Below are positions 1 to 10,493 of a stretch of 64,000 bases of DNA, piece after piece. Under the pieces are notes generated by a model. The model saw only the letters and a list, made by a program, of their open reading frames with translations, was not told where the DNA came from and searched no databases. The DNA lies in contig NZ_PEIH01000005.1 of assembly GCF_002904345.1 (NCBI RefSeq), forward strand, positions 364,449 through 428,448. Direction: 5' to 3'. Source of the stretch: Bacteroidetes bacterium endosymbiont of Geopemphigus sp. GTDB taxonomy: Bacteria > Bacteroidota > Bacteroidia > Flavobacteriales > Blattabacteriaceae. The first letter of the stretch is position 1. Each line of letters starts with the position of its first letter. Position numbers and translations under genes: made by a program.

Positions 1-575
1 ACCTGAGGATAAGGGTGAAAGTTTGATACCTCTTGGCATATGGTTTTCTGAAATATATCTTTTTGCAACTGAGCGTCCTTAGTGATATCTATAAGGACCG
101 GACCGGGTCGACCACTACGAGCGATATAAAAAGCTTTGCGAATTATATAAGTAATATCGCAAACGCGAGTGATTTGCGCGTTCCACTTAGTTACGGGCAA
201 TGAAATATCTATGACATCAATTTCCTGAAAAGCATCTGTGCCTAACAAATTGGAAGGCACCTGTCCGGTAATGCAAACTATGGGCGTGCTATCTATAAGA
301 GCATCAGCTAAGCCGGTAATAAGATTGGTTGCACCAGGCCCTGAGGTGGAAACACATACGCCGACTTTTCCACTTACACGGGCATAGCCCTGCGCAGCAT
401 GAATAGCCCCTTGCTCATGACGTGTAAGTATATGATGAATATGATCTGAATAACGGTACAGCGCGTCATAAACAGGCATGATCGCTCCGCCGGGATAACC
501 GAAAATATATTCCACCTTTTCAGCCAAAAGCTCTTTTACTAGAATATCTGATCCGATATATGTTTTTTCTTGCAT
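1..575 (-). CDS. ilvB: Acetolactate synthase large subunit, N-terminal part (partial at window edge)
   Basis: The frame is open from an ATG at 575 to the window edge and gives about 191 residues. They show the thiamine-diphosphate enzyme N-terminal domain of acetohydroxyacid synthases: [15 protein letters not shown] near residue 29, the HEQGA segment carrying the catalytic glutamate that activates the cofactor, and [15 protein letters not shown]. The enzyme condenses two pyruvates, or pyruvate with 2-oxobutyrate, as the first common step of valine/leucine and isoleucine synthesis. The start lies 5 nt after the ilvD stop, so the two are surely co-transcribed and share the leader attenuator upstream of ilvD. 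The C-terminal part and any ilvN/ilvC lie outside the window. Confidence 0.95.
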   Translation of the reverse strand, partial: MQEKTYIGSDILVKELLAEKVEYIFGYPGGAIMPVYDALYRYSDHIHHILTRHEQGAIHAAQGYARVSGKVGVCVSTSGPGATNLITGLADALIDSTPIVCITGQVPSNLLGTDAFQEIDVIDISLPVTKWNAQITRVCDITYIIRKAFYIARSGRPGPVLIDITKDAQLQKDIFQKTICQEVSNFHPYPQ

Positions 576-580
576 AACTT

Positions 581-2263
581 TTAGAATTGATCGGTTAAGC
601 ATCCCTGCGATGCAGAAGAGACAGTTTTCGCGTATTTATAAAGAAAGCCTTCGGTGACTTTTAAAGGGGGAGCCTGCCATTTTTCCTTACGTCTGCTCCA
701 CTCATTTCCATTTACTTCAACAGTAAGGAGATTATTTTTAGCATCGATTGTGATGATATCTCCGTCATTTATAAAGGCAATAGCCCCCCCTTGCTGGGCT
801 TCCGGGGTGATATGTCCCACGACAAAGCCGTGGGATCCCCCGGAAAATCTTCCATCGGTGATCAGGGCCACTTCCTTTCCCAAACCGGCGCCCATGATAT
901 AAGCTGTAGGCTTAAGCATTTCAGGCATACCCGGACCGCCTTTAGGTCCGACATAGCGGATCACGATGACATCTCCTTTACAAATCTCACGCGCCAAAAT
1001 GGCGCAATTGACCGCTTCTTCCGAATCAAAAACCCGGGCAGGACCGGAAAACTTAAAACCTTCTTTTCCGGTAATTTTAGCCACAGCCCCTTGCGGAGCA
1101 AGATTACCATAAAGAATACGAAGATGCCCGTCTTTCTTTATAGGTTGATGCAAAGGATAGATCACCTTTTGGTCAAAAGAAAGGATAGGCGTTGATTTTA
1201 AGTTTTCTTCCAGCGTCTCACCGGTAACCGTCAAGCAGTCTCCTTGTAGGATACCTTTTTCTAATAAATATTTCATAATAGAGGGAGTTCCGCCAATGGC
1301 GTGTAGATCTTCCATTAAGAATTCCCCACTGGGTTTTAAATTTCCTATAAAAGGGACTCTGTCGTTAATTTTCTGGAAATCTTTAAGCGTAAGATCTATG
1401 CCTGCAGTTTTTGCAATGGCTAACAAATGCAAAACCAGATTGGTTGATCCACCTAAGGCCACAGCTAAACTTACAGCATTTTCAAGAGATTTTTTAGTGA
1501 GAATATCTTTAGGTTTGATATTTCTTTGCAAGAGTTTTTTAATAGCCTCCCCTGTTTGCAAGCATTCCCATTCTTTATCTGCTCCTAGAGCCGGCCTGGA
1601 AGAAGAATAAGGTAAAGTCATTCCCATAGCTTCAAGAGCTGACGCCATGGTATTGGCTGTATACATTCCTCCACAAGCTCCAGCACCGGGACAGGAATTT
1701 TTAATGATCTCTTTATATTCTTTCTCTGATATTTGTTCCTGGTTTCTTTTACCTAAAGCTTCAAAAGCGGATACTACATCAAGTTTCTTACCTTTGTAGC
1801 GACCTGAAGCAATGCTCCCACCATATACGATAATAGATGGGCGGTTGATTCTTAAAAGCGCCATTAAAACGCCAGGCATATTTTTATCGCAACCGGGTAT
1901 AGCAATCACCCCGTCATAATGCTGGGCGTTCACAACGGTTTCTATGCTATCGGCAATCAACTCACGAGAAGGCAAAGAATACCTCATCCCTAAAGTTCCC
2001 ATAGAAATTCCATCGCTCACTCCTATGGTATTGAATTGAAACCCTACCAACTCTTTCGCCTGCACAGAACGTTTAATTTGTTGACCCAAAAAGTTCAAAT
2101 GCATATTACAAGGATTCCCTTCATACCAATTGCTTACAATTCCTATCTGAGCTTTTTTTAAATCTTCTTCCTTTAAGCCTGTGGCATAGAGCATGGCCTG
2201 AGCCGCCGGAAGACTGGAGTCCTGTGTTAGCTGAGCGCTAAAGTGATTGATTTGCCTTTTCAT
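581..2263 (-). CDS. ilvD: Dihydroxy-acid dehydratase
   Basis: This 560-residue protein has the normal length for IlvD and dehydrates 2,3-dihydroxy-3-methyl acids to the 2-oxo acids that precede valine and isoleucine. Cys52, Cys125 (in GCDKNMPG) and Cys197 (in [16 protein letters not shown]) are the expected iron-sulfur cluster ligands, and Lys127 follows Cys125 as in the family, where it is carbamylated and helps bind magnesium. The C-terminal [19 protein letters not shown] segment is also present. It is the first structural gene after the ilv leader/terminator at 2294-2424, with ilvB directly behind it. No lesion is visible. Confidence 0.97.
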   Translation of the reverse strand: MKRQINHFSAQLTQDSSLPAAQAMLYATGLKEEDLKKAQIGIVSNWYEGNPCNMHLNFLGQQIKRSVQAKELVGFQFNTIGVSDGISMGTLGMRYSLPSRELIADSIETVVNAQHYDGVIAIPGCDKNMPGVLMALLRINRPSIIVYGGSIASGRYKGKKLDVVSAFEALGKRNQEQISEKEYKEIIKNSCPGAGACGGMYTANTMASALEAMGMTLPYSSSRPALGADKEWECLQTGEAIKKLLQRNIKPKDILTKKSLENAVSLAVALGGSTNLVLHLLAIAKTAGIDLTLKDFQKINDRVPFIGNLKPSGEFLMEDLHAIGGTPSIMKYLLEKGILQGDCLTVTGETLEENLKSTPILSFDQKVIYPLHQPIKKDGHLRILYGNLAPQGAVAKITGKEGFKFSGPARVFDSEEAVNCAILAREICKGDVIVIRYVGPKGGPGMPEMLKPTAYIMGAGLGKEVALITDGRFSGGSHGFVVGHITPEAQQGGAIAFINDGDIITIDAKNNLLTVEVNGNEWSRRKEKWQAPPLKVTEGFLYKYAKTVSSASQGCLTDQF

Positions 2264-2293
2264 TTTTTGATTTACAAAACTTTATCTGTCCAA

Positions 2294-2323
2294 TAAAAAA
2301 CCCTGCCTATTTCAGGGCAGGGT
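2294..2323 (-). terminator. Attenuator terminator of the ilvDB operon
   Basis: An 8-bp perfect G+C-rich stem (ACCCTGCC at 2300-2307 against GGCAGGGT at 2316-2323, loop 8 nt) is followed on the minus strand by a run of T at 2294-2299. It lies between the leader peptide stop (2347) and the ilvD start (2263), where a terminator would be pointless unless it is conditional. The leader's last codons contain CAGAGGGGT, which could pair with the 5' arm of the terminator to form an antiterminator; that pairing is inferred. Confidence 0.88.
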
Positions 2324-2346
2324 CCGTATGTAATTTACATTTTACA

Positions 2347-2424
2347 TTAATGCCTACCCCTCTGTCTGATCAAGAGTGTGACCACTAGAGTAATGTTTAT
2401 CAATAGAATGTAGAACTGCTCCAT
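2347..2424 (-). CDS. Ile/Leu/Val-rich leader peptide of the ilvDB operon
   Basis: A 25-codon frame starts at an ATG at 2424 and ends in TAA at 2347-2349. Eleven of 25 residues are Ile, Leu or Val (4 I, 5 L, 2 V), concentrated in YILLINITLVVTLLI, and the peptide ends in RQRGRH. It precedes a strong intrinsic terminator and then ilvD, the classical layout of ribosome-mediated attenuation: scarcity of charged branched-chain tRNAs would stall the ribosome on the ILV codons and let transcription continue. The promoter -7 box ends only 4 nt before the ATG, so the leader mRNA is probably leaderless. Confidence 0.88.
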   Translation of the reverse strand: MEQFYILLINITLVVTLLIRQRGRH

Positions 2425-2428
2425 GAAA

Positions 2429-2458
2429 CAAACGTAATCAAAAAAAATGATTTGCAAA
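2429..2458 (-). promoter_or_regulatory. ilv leader promoter (Bacteroidota type)
   Basis: On the minus strand the -7 box TACGTTTG (2429-2436) matches TAnnTTTG, and a TTTG -33 box lies at 2455-2458 with an 18-nt spacer. Transcription should begin about 4-6 nt past the -7 box, on or very close to the leader ATG at 2424. Confidence 0.75.
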
Positions 2459-4107
2459 AAAAATTGATATTTTTTCTTCAAAACTTATTTTTTAACATAA
2501 AATTAATAATTTCATAAATTATTTTTTTAAAGTAATCCTTGGTGTAAAAAAATCTTGAATTTACATTATTAATATAAATTATACAATGATTTAACGATTA
2601 TTTATTGTATATTAATGTGAACAAAATTGATTATAATATAATTTTATATAACAATAAAATAACTAAGTATTATAAATAAATTACACAATAAGCGATAAAT
2701 ATTTTGAGGAGGACTCAGATGATATGGATGAGTTTTTATATGATTCCAAAGTATTTTCAGGAGATCCTAATGAAGATTAATACTTTTGGAAAGAGAAAGC
2801 ATAGCTTATGCGGTATTTGACAAAGTACGCGAAAAACTCTCTCCTGGGAAGTAAATCAAGTCTACGATATTTTAAATCTCAAGGGAAATTACACTAGAAG
2901 CTTATCAAAAATTATGGGCCATTTCCACGTTAAAATTTAATGATAGAACGCGCGCTATTTTGGCATTTTTAATGAAAACAGGCATCTGTGATGATTTTGC
3001 ACGAACTACAGGCTATTTGCTATCTGTAAAAACTCACCAAAGAAAGGAACGATCAGAGAGTGTTGAATTGGGGCTTGTTTTTTAATACAAGTTCTGGATT
3101 ATACTTTTGTTATATAAATGACCTTGAAAAAGATCCGCAGACTACTGTGGTAGATACATGGACCGCCGATCCACATCTGTATCTCTGGAGTGACTCCCCT
3201 TTTTTCAATTCTAAATCACCCGATAACGGACTGTTATACAATCGTTAAATAACCTTAGAGAATGATTTCATGGGAAAAGAAATTATACAAAAATAAATCT
3301 GATGATTGTCATAAAATATATGATCTTACAACCACGACTCCCCAACATACAAAATTAAAAGAAAAAATCTCTCAGGAGATAAAAACTACCCCTTGAAATG
3401 TACCGCTTTCGGATAATCCAGCCCCGGAATTTGTATGAAAATCAGCCGCATTCTTCAAAGAAAGTTATGGGCCAGATTTGACCGAAAGAGCAGCAATATG
3501 CTAAAGGCATCAAACGAGAGGCAGAAGAATTTTATTCAAGAGCAAAAACTGACGTCGGAAAAAGATTATAGAAGCTTCTCTGAAACAACACCAAATCTGA
3601 TTAAAAAACATAAAAAAACGAATAAAAAGCCGTGCGATATATTAAATAAAAAATTGGTTTATCAATCAGATGCTTAATACCTATTAAAAACCATCCACCG
3701 CTCTTATCACTCCTACAGCCCGGTAGGATGGCTTTTACTATTGAAAAGATAACTCCTGAAATCTCCCCCTGAATGAGGAATTGCCCTTGAGTTTTCGAGA
3801 TAAATATTTTTTCTCTGTAAATCCCATAAAGAAATATGTTCTGAAAACATCTATTTAATAATAGTATCGGATAAGATCTACCGAAAAGATGATAAAAATC
3901 TAAGAGAAGACCCCTTACCTTTGTAAGGTTCAAAATTTTAGAAGGTCCGGATCTATAAAATTTTATTAACAGGAGAGTTAAAAGTACTTTAAAAGTAAAC
4001 TCTATTTTTACGAACTATCATTTTTGCAGTTAATGAGATACCATAAGATTTTTTTAAATATCCTGGGCAAGATTTGTAATATACCCTTGATCATAAAAAA
4101 TGGAATT
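2459..4107. other. Long AT-rich stretch with unidentified decayed coding DNA
   Basis: About 1.65 kb without an intact gene. Plus-strand fragments with protein-like composition occur at about 2700-3300 (for example the piece ending in NSKSPDNGLLYNR at 3248) and 3390-3600 (FKESYGPDLTERAA followed after a frameshift by AKGIKREAEEFYSRAK), each broken by stops or frameshifts. I could not assign a family to any of them. They most likely are one or two pseudogenes on the plus strand. The stretch 3690-4100 shows nothing I recognise. Confidence 0.4.
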
Positions 4108-4944
4108 TCATCTTAATGATGACTTCTCTTTCCTAGTTCTAAAACGAGGAGACTGCTCAATAGCGTCCATGATTTTTACAAGCATCTGATCAGCATTTTC
4201 TTTTTCAAAGTCAAAGGTTAACGGCGACTTGAAGGTCATCTTTTGCAAGATGCCTTTTTCTTTTATCTTCAATCCCTTTTTATCATAGGCATCTTGAAAT
4301 CCATCGATAACAATAGGAATTACAACAGGATTGAATTTTCGAATGATGTGAATAACACCTCTGCGTCCGGGCGCAAAAGGAGTGGTAGTACCTTGCGGAA
4401 AGGTAATGAGCCACCCATCATTAAGAGCTACGCCTATACGAGTAATTTCAGAAATATCTACAGGACGATTGATATCTTTTCCGGACTCACGCCAGGTGCG
4501 TTTTATAATGATAGCGCCCGAATAAGTAAATAATTTAGTAAGCCAACCTTTACTCATCGTCTCTTTGGCGGCTACATAATAAAGATTAATTTTTGGATTG
4601 AAAAGATAAATCGGATTCTTTATAGTATTTACAAAACCGTTTTTAACGCTACAAAATACATGATACATAGCGAAAACATCTGCAAAATAAGTCTGATGAT
4701 TCGATACGAACAACACATTGCGGTCGGGAAGGTCCAGGAGTTCTTCGGTACCCTTAAGCTTGAGTTTATTAAAGCCATTATAACGATTGTATGAGATACA
4801 GCCAAAAATAAAAATCAAAGAACGTTTTATTACATGAATATTGCCGAATATATCCTGAAACAAGGTGCTTTTTCTTTTTTTCAAAAGATTTACTTTTTTA
4901 TTAGGTAAAGGTATATTTTTTATAAGAAGCGAGCGTCTAAGCAA
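4108..4944 (-). CDS. 1-acyl-sn-glycerol-3-phosphate acyltransferase (PlsC family)
   Basis: The protein has the PlsC acyltransferase motifs: NHQTYFAD (the NHx4D catalytic box, about residue 81) and FPQGTTTP in place of the usual FPEGTRS, which is the form seen in a flavobacterial subgroup. It should transfer an acyl group to lysophosphatidate, or a related lysolipid, at the inner membrane. The listed start is TTG, and the first 26 residues are basic and lack an alternative ATG; another TTG near 4864 would give a start closer to where homologues seem to begin. The body of the protein is uninterrupted. It stands alone between two decayed stretches. Confidence 0.82.
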   Translation of the reverse strand: MLRRSLLIKNIPLPNKKVNLLKKRKSTLFQDIFGNIHVIKRSLIFIFGCISYNRYNGFNKLKLKGTEELLDLPDRNVLFVSNHQTYFADVFAMYHVFCSVKNGFVNTIKNPIYLFNPKINLYYVAAKETMSKGWLTKLFTYSGAIIIKRTWRESGKDINRPVDISEITRIGVALNDGWLITFPQGTTTPFAPGRRGVIHIIRKFNPVVIPIVIDGFQDAYDKKGLKIKEKGILQKMTFKSPLTFDFEKENADQMLVKIMDAIEQSPRFRTRKEKSSLR

Positions 4945-5221
4945 GTTTTTCTCAACAAAACCTTTTACTTACCCTTGTAAATGGAAGGAAGGACAGTTGG
5001 TAATATACTGACACATATTCCGTATAAGAAATATCGTAAGAATTGTCAGAACACAAATGTAATCTTCATGAAAGGAAAAATATTTCAAAAGAAAAAATAA
5101 TATATAAGACAGTTATAAATAAATACCTCCTGTCCTTCTCTATAAAAGAAATCATAAATCCTGCCGAGTGTATTTAACTTCATAAAGTTAAGATTTTAAA
5201 GTCTATGCCGAAATTATTTAT

Positions 5222-6072
5222 TCACCTCTCTTTCCTAGTTAATTTTATAATAAGTAAAGATCTTAAATTTTTAAGTACCCTAAGCGTTTTAAGCGTGCCC
5301 TTCTCTGAATCGTAATCCAGGATATAGAAAGCCATACCTTCTTGATTTCTATCATTTAAAGTGGTAGTAGTGATGGTATTTCGAGAAGAATTCAGTTGAA
5401 CTTTAGGCTCTTTAAATAGCATAATATGTTCAGAATCATGACTCTTCAGATCATAAACGGGAAATTTAAAAAACCAAGTTGATAATGATTCAGATCTGGG
5501 TTTCCGGGAAAGAAAAGGTAAAGATTTTTGTTATCACCCTCGAATTATACGGAATTCTTCTTCTTTAACTTCCTTACCGTCCCATCTTTCCCTGCGAGGA
5601 TTTTAAATTTAATAACCTGAGGTTCTCTCCATACCCGCATATTCTTGGAGATCGTTTTTTCATTGCCGGTAAATTTCCAGCCGTGATAGAATTCCCTAAT
5701 GTCATAAGGCTTTTTAAAAAATTGCAATTCTCGTCCTTCCCATTTAAGATCCATATGGGTATTGTCCTTTTTTACTATATTGATTTTTTCAGGACCTTTT
5801 CCTTCGGCGCCCTGTTTTACAAGAGCGCCCTTCTGGTCAATTTTATAAATAGCTTGATCTGATATAATAAAAGGATCTGTAGCGTCTTTATAATAATTTC
5901 TTACTGTTGTGTAAGAATTTTTCTGCTAGTCTGTAAATCTTGTGGATCACTCAATTTATTTATGTCCGTGCACTTCTAAAGCGGGAGATTTTATATCATC
6001 GTATTTATCATAGCAAGCTAAAAGCAATAAGAATAAGTAAAACAGGATATGTTTTACGTACACCTTATATAA
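5222..6072 (-). pseudogene. Decayed lipoprotein gene
   Basis: Reading the minus strand from a GTG near 6069 gives a hydrophobic signal with a lipobox-like end (LLLLLAC then YDKYDD), so the product was probably a lipoprotein. The frame breaks after about 30 residues, resumes as YYKDATDPFIISDQAIYKID and continues into the 69-residue frame at 5545-5754 (FFKKPYDIREFYHGWKFTG), breaks again, and resumes as the 66-residue frame ending at 5222. At least three breaks separate one former protein of roughly 270 residues. I do not recognise the family. It is divergent from lysS. Confidence 0.6.
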
Positions 6073-6282
6073 TTTTTATCAAAAAGCTAAGATACAAGTA
6101 TTATATACTTTTATAGTAAATAAGATATTAATTAATATTTAATACATAAATCAGTCTTTAATTTTCTATATAAACCAAGCTTTTTTTCATGACTATCATC
6201 ATATTAAGTTTTATCAAGTCTACTTGTTTGGTTTTTTCTTAGAAACTTCCGCTATTTTTATGGGAGAAAATAAATTTACCAT

Positions 6283-7803
6283 ATGCCTTTATCCGAGCAA
6301 GAGATCGTACGCAAAAATAAATTAGAGCAGCTTCAGGCGCTAGGCATAGAAAGCTATCCGGCAGCTGCTTATAATGTGAGCGCTTCCACCAGGGCGCTTA
6401 TCGAAAATTATAAAGAAAATCAAAGCGTACGTATTGCGGGCCGTCTTATGCGAATACGGATGATGGGTAAAGCTTCTTTTGCCGAGCTTAAAGACCATAG
6501 CGGATCCATACAACTTTATATCACTCGTGACGATATTTCAGGAGATACTGAAAAAACAGCTTATAACGTACTTTTTAAAAAACTGCTGGATCTGGGGGAT
6601 ATCATTGGAGCGGAAGGATTTCTATTTAAAACCCGCGTGGGAGAGATCACCCTGCATGTTCAAAAACTTATCCTTTTAAGCAAGGCACTAAGGCCACTGC
6701 CTCAGGTAAAAATTGACGAGGAAGGTCAAACTTATGATGCGTTTTCTGATCCGGAACAACGCTATCGCATGCGCTATGTAGATCTTATCATCAATGAATC
6801 GACCAAAGAGGTATTTCTCAAGCGCAGTCGTATTGTACAATTGATTCGGGAATTTTTAAATAAATACGACTATATAGAAGTAGAAACCCCCATACTTCAG
6901 CCTATTGCAGGAGGGGCTAACGCGCGAGCTTTTAGCACTCATCACAATGCTCTGGATATTCCTTTGTATCTGCGCGTCGCCAATGAACTATACCTTAAGC
7001 GATTGATCGTAGGAGGGTTTCAGGGAGTGTATGAATTTGCTAAGGACTTTCGCAATGAAGGTATGGACCGAACCCACAATCCTGAATTTACTATACTTGA
7101 GTTATACGTGGCCTATAAAGACTACCACTGGATGATGGACTTTATAGAAGAACTACTGGAAAAACTTTGTCTTTCCCTACAGGGAAGTAGGGATATAAAA
7201 ATAAATAATCAAACCTTATCCTTTAAAAAACCTTTTCCTCGCGTTCCGATTTATGAAGCCATCAAAATACATACAGGTTTTGATGTAAACTGTATGGATG
7301 AAAAAGCACTTAGGGGAATTTGTGAAAAATTGAATATAAAGGTAGATAAAATGATGGACAGGGGCAAGCTTATCGATGAAATTTTCAGCGAAAAATGTGA
7401 AAAAAACTATATACAACCCACTTTTATCACTGATCACCCGATTGAAATGAGCCCGCTAACTAAAAAACATCGTGAAAAGAAAGGATTGACCGAGCGCTTT
7501 GAACTCTTTATCAACGGTATAGAAATTGCTAACGCTTATTCAGAGCTTAACGATCCAATTGATCAATTGAAGCGCTTTAAAGAACAGTTAAAGCTGGCTG
7601 AAAAAGGAGATGACGAAGCTATGTATATCGATCATGATTTTGTACGCGCTCTAGAATTCGGCATGCCTCCTACTGCGGGTATTGGCATTGGCATAGATCG
7701 ACTGGTCATGCTGCTTACAGGACAAACTTCTATTCAGGAAGTCTTGCTTTTTCCGCAAATGCGACCTGAAAAAAAGATTGAAAGAAAACAAAATATTTCT
7801 TAA
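6283..7803 (+). CDS. lysS: Lysyl-tRNA synthetase, class II
   Basis: 506 residues, normal for the class II enzyme, which charges tRNA-Lys. An N-terminal OB-fold anticodon-binding domain (about 50-150, RIAGRLMRIRMMGKASFAELKD) is followed by the catalytic core with motif 2 (FRNEGMDRTHNPEFTILELY, about residue 263) and motif 3 (GIGIGIDRLVMLLTG near the C-terminus). The start ATG at 6283 opens with MPLSEQEIVRKNKLEQLQALG, as expected. No overlapping gene or operon partner; the next gene is on the other strand. Confidence 0.97.
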   Translation: MPLSEQEIVRKNKLEQLQALGIESYPAAAYNVSASTRALIENYKENQSVRIAGRLMRIRMMGKASFAELKDHSGSIQLYITRDDISGDTEKTAYNVLFKKLLDLGDIIGAEGFLFKTRVGEITLHVQKLILLSKALRPLPQVKIDEEGQTYDAFSDPEQRYRMRYVDLIINESTKEVFLKRSRIVQLIREFLNKYDYIEVETPILQPIAGGANARAFSTHHNALDIPLYLRVANELYLKRLIVGGFQGVYEFAKDFRNEGMDRTHNPEFTILELYVAYKDYHWMMDFIEELLEKLCLSLQGSRDIKINNQTLSFKKPFPRVPIYEAIKIHTGFDVNCMDEKALRGICEKLNIKVDKMMDRGKLIDEIFSEKCEKNYIQPTFITDHPIEMSPLTKKHREKKGLTERFELFINGIEIANAYSELNDPIDQLKRFKEQLKLAEKGDDEAMYIDHDFVRALEFGMPPTAGIGIGIDRLVMLLTGQTSIQEVLLFPQMRPEKKIERKQNIS

Positions 7804-7869
7804 TAGTATTTTAGTTGAGCAAAAAACTTTCTGTTTATCGATCTCTTTCTGTACTCATGAAGTTTTATA

Positions 7870-8291
7870 ACAGGAGATAAAATCCTTGCTTGACTTTTTG
7901 TGAATCCAGATTTTGATATTCAGTACCTAATAAGGAAAGGATCGTACCCATAATATATCGAAATATTTAATTTATGATGATCAAAATGATTTTGTAGATA
8001 GACTAGGCACATGGTCCTTTTTTTCCTACAAGGGGTGTGTGTGTGACCAGATCACCCTCATGATCCATAGTATGCTTGCCTTGTACTTGCACGGAAGCTA
8101 TTCCTTCAAGGCGAATATAAGGGAAGAACCTTTTTGGGTAAATCTGCTCAAGAGTCTCAAGCTCTGATACCTCAAAAAGGGGCGCCGAAGTCGCCCTCTA
8201 CACAGCAGGCGCCTTTACAAGAGGTAAGATTACAAAGAAATTCCCCTTCTAAAAGCTCATCAGAAATTAAACTTGCGCCGATCTGTATCAT
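7870..8291 (-). pseudogene. DUF3109 family cysteine-rich protein, broken
   Basis: From an ATG at 8291 the minus strand reads MIQIGASLISDELLEGEFLC and continues with NLTSCKGACCVEGDFGAPF, the conserved N-terminal Cys cluster of the DUF3109/YkgJ-like family common in Bacteroidota. A stop follows after 39 residues; in another frame the protein continues (SELETLEQIYPK, VQGKHTMDHEGDLVT) and then shifts again near GPCAY, after which the later Cys motif cannot be found. The biochemical function of the family is unknown. Its start lies about 10 nt after the accC stop, so it was once the downstream partner of accC. Confidence 0.8.
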
Positions 8292-8301
8292 GGATTTATT
8301 T

Positions 8302-9660
8302 TCAATGTTCTTGTGCAAAGTGCACATTAGGCTGAAAATCCTCCAGGAATTTAGTAGTGTAATTACCTGATAAGAACTGCTTATCATGCATAAGTTGCCT
8401 ATGAAAGGGTATGGTAGTCTGGATTCCTTCCACGACAAATTCATCCAAAGCACGACGCATTTTGAAAATCGCCTGATCACGGCTACGAGCCGTGGTAATT
8501 AACTTAGCGATCATCGAATCATAATAAGGAGGAATCACGTAACCGGCATAAGCATGTGTATCTATACGAATGCCCTGCCCACCGGGAGTGTGCATCTGTA
8601 TAATTTTACCGGGTAACGGACGAAAACCATGATAAGAATCTTCAGCATTAATACGGCATTCTATGGAATGCCTTCTAGGATAGTAATTCTCTCCCGAGAG
8701 CTTCTCTCCAGCAGCGAGTAAAATTTGCTCTCTGATAAGATCGTAACCTGTAACCTCTTCAGTAATAGTATGTTCTACTTGTATTCGGGTATTCATCTCC
8801 ATAAAATAGAAATTTCCTCTTTTATCCACGAGAAACTCTACAGTACCTACGCCTTCATATTCTATAAAAGAAGTAGCCTTGACCGCCGCTTCACCCATTT
8901 TTTTACGCAAAGCTTCCGTCATAAAAGGCGAAGGGGTCTCTTCTACCAGTTTTTGATGGCGACGCTGTATCGAGCAGTCTCGCTCGGATAGATGGCAGGC
9001 GTTGCCATATTGATCTCCGGCTACTTGTATCTCTATATGCCTAGGCTCTAGGATGAATTTTTCCATGTACATATCATCATTCCCAAAAGCGGATTTGGCC
9101 TCTTGTCTGGAGGTCTCCCAGGCTTTTTTAAGCTCTTCTTTACTCCAGATGGCTCGCATGCCTTTCCCCCCTCCTCCAGCGCTGGCTTTAAGCATGATGG
9201 GATAACCCACTTGTTTAGCCACCTCAAGAGCGCTCTCATAAGAAGAAAGGATACCTTCTGACCCGGGTATACAGGGCACATCGGCTTTTTTCATCGTTTC
9301 TTTAGCCGAAGACTTATCGCCCATTTGGTGGATTTGTTCTGAAGAAGCTCCTATGAACTTAATACCATGTTTGGCACACATAGAAGAGAAATAAGCATTT
9401 TCAGCTAAAAAACCATAACCTGGATGAATAGCATCTACGTTAGTAATTTCAGCTGCGGCAACGATATGTGGAATATTTAGATAAGAATCTCTGGGAGCAG
9501 GAGGTCCGATACATACAGCTTCATCAGCAAAGCGTACGTGCAGACTAAGTCGATCTGCCGTAGAGTAGACTGCAACGGTTTTTATTCCCATTTCACGCGC
9601 AGTTCTTATAATACGAAGAGCGATTTCACCACGATTGGCAATGAGTATTTTCTTAAACAT
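8302..9660 (-). CDS. accC: Acetyl-CoA carboxylase, biotin carboxylase subunit
   Basis: 452 residues, full length. It carboxylates the biotin on AccB with bicarbonate and ATP in the first committed step of fatty acid synthesis. Visible parts are the N-terminal [17 protein letters not shown] domain, the ATP-grasp glycine loop [15 protein letters not shown], the active-site [27 protein letters not shown] segment, and the C-terminal domain ([20 protein letters not shown]). It follows accB by 27 nt and is probably co-transcribed with it. No lesion seen. Confidence 0.96.
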   Translation of the reverse strand: MFKKILIANRGEIALRIIRTAREMGIKTVAVYSTADRLSLHVRFADEAVCIGPPAPRDSYLNIPHIVAAAEITNVDAIHPGYGFLAENAYFSSMCAKHGIKFIGASSEQIHQMGDKSSAKETMKKADVPCIPGSEGILSSYESALEVAKQVGYPIMLKASAGGGGKGMRAIWSKEELKKAWETSRQEAKSAFGNDDMYMEKFILEPRHIEIQVAGDQYGNACHLSERDCSIQRRHQKLVEETPSPFMTEALRKKMGEAAVKATSFIEYEGVGTVEFLVDKRGNFYFMEMNTRIQVEHTITEEVTGYDLIREQILLAAGEKLSGENYYPRRHSIECRINAEDSYHGFRPLPGKIIQMHTPGGQGIRIDTHAYAGYVIPPYYDSMIAKLITTARSRDQAIFKMRRALDEFVVEGIQTTIPFHRQLMHDKQFLSGNYTTKFLEDFQPNVHFAQEH

Positions 9661-9687
9661 TCGTATCTTTTTTCAACAATCAGAATT

Positions 9688-10152
9688 TTAAGAGGGATCC
9701 ACTAAAAACAACAACTGATCATACTCTACAGGAGAAGCGTCTTCAACAAGAACCTTTACGATACGACCTGAAACTTCTGATTCTATCTCGTTGAAAAGTT
9801 TCATCGCCTCGATGACGCAAACAGTTTGCCCGGCCTCTACCCTATCTCCTAATTTTACGAAAACCTCTTTATCAGGAGCCGGACGTTCATAAAAAGTGCC
9901 GATCATGGGTGAACGTATGCTTAGAAACTCCTCATCCGGTAAACCCTCCCGATGAGATGTTGGCTCAGGATCGCAAGTAGATTTTGCAGAAACTGGCGGA
10001 TCAAATACGGTCAAAGGCTCTTTCCTTTGATCATTTACCGAAGAAATAACATTCTTTATACGAATTCTAACGTCAGCTGATTGGTATTCAAATTCTTTTA
10101 GTTCCAACTTTGAGATCAACTGTATAAGAGCCTTGATGTCTTTTAAATCCAT
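9688..10152 (-). CDS. accB: Acetyl-CoA carboxylase, biotin carboxyl carrier protein
   Basis: 154 residues with a variable N-terminal half, a Pro/Ser-rich linker (about 45-75), and a C-terminal biotinyl domain in which Lys118 of EAMKLFNE is the biotinylation site. It carries the carboxyl group between AccC and the carboxyltransferase. It is preceded by a terminator hairpin (10201-10232) after rpmF, so accBC probably has its own promoter or depends on read-through. In many relatives fabH lies between rpmF and accB; here it is absent. Confidence 0.95.
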   Translation of the reverse strand: MDLKDIKALIQLISKLELKEFEYQSADVRIRIKNVISSVNDQRKEPLTVFDPPVSAKSTCDPEPTSHREGLPDEEFLSIRSPMIGTFYERPAPDKEVFVKLGDRVEAGQTVCVIEAMKLFNEIESEVSGRIVKVLVEDASPVEYDQLLFLVDPS

Positions 10153-10200
10153 AGTATTTTTTTCTCTTAAAGAATACTCTTCTTAAATTCTTATGCTTCA

Positions 10201-10232
10201 TAAATAAAAATTCTACCTAAAAAGGTAGAATT
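10201..10232 (-). terminator. Intrinsic terminator after rpmF
   Basis: A perfect 10-bp stem (AATTCTACCT at 10209-10218 with AGGTAGAATT at 10223-10232) closes a 4-nt loop and is followed on the minus strand by TTTATTTA. It sits in the 104-nt gap between rpmF and accB and would end yceD-rpmF transcription. It is AT-rich, so read-through is possible. Confidence 0.7.
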
Positions 10233-10256
10233 CTGGACAATCACAGGTTCAATATC

Positions 10257-10457
10257 TTAAGCCTCTTCCTTAGAATTTTTTTTCTCTAAAACTACTTTTC
10301 CTCTATAGTAGAGCTTATCTTCATACCAATGGGCGCGATGAGATAAATGAATTTGTCCTGTTGCAGGGCAAGTGGAAAGCTGAGGTAAAGTAGCTTTATA
10401 ATGCGTTCTTCTTTTATCTCTTTTGGATTTTGATTGTCTTCTTTTAGGATGGGGCAT
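10257..10457 (-). CDS. rpmF: Ribosomal protein bL32
   Basis: 66 residues beginning [19 protein letters not shown], the characteristic basic N-terminus of L32 (usually MAVPKRK-like). Cys at about 24 (STCPATG) is kept, but no full four-Cys zinc site is present. It follows yceD by 36 nt, the usual order. Confidence 0.94.
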   Translation of the reverse strand: MPHPKRRQSKSKRDKRRTHYKATLPQLSTCPATGQIHLSHRAHWYEDKLYYRGKVVLEKKNSKEEA

Positions 10458-10493
10458 AAGTCGTTTTTTTCTAATAAATGAGTTACAAAGATT

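Noticed and set aside
791-1195. A 134-codon plus-strand frame
   Set aside because: It lies entirely antisense to ilvD and has no protein-like features; a shadow frame.
3601-3933. A 110-codon minus-strand frame with Phe/Ile-rich composition
   Set aside because: It overlaps plus-strand pseudogene-like sequence, resembles no family, and its composition is explained by AT-rich DNA.
8041-8058. GTGTGTGTGTG tract as a possible phase-variation repeat
   Set aside because: It is too short and sits within the already decayed DUF3109 gene.
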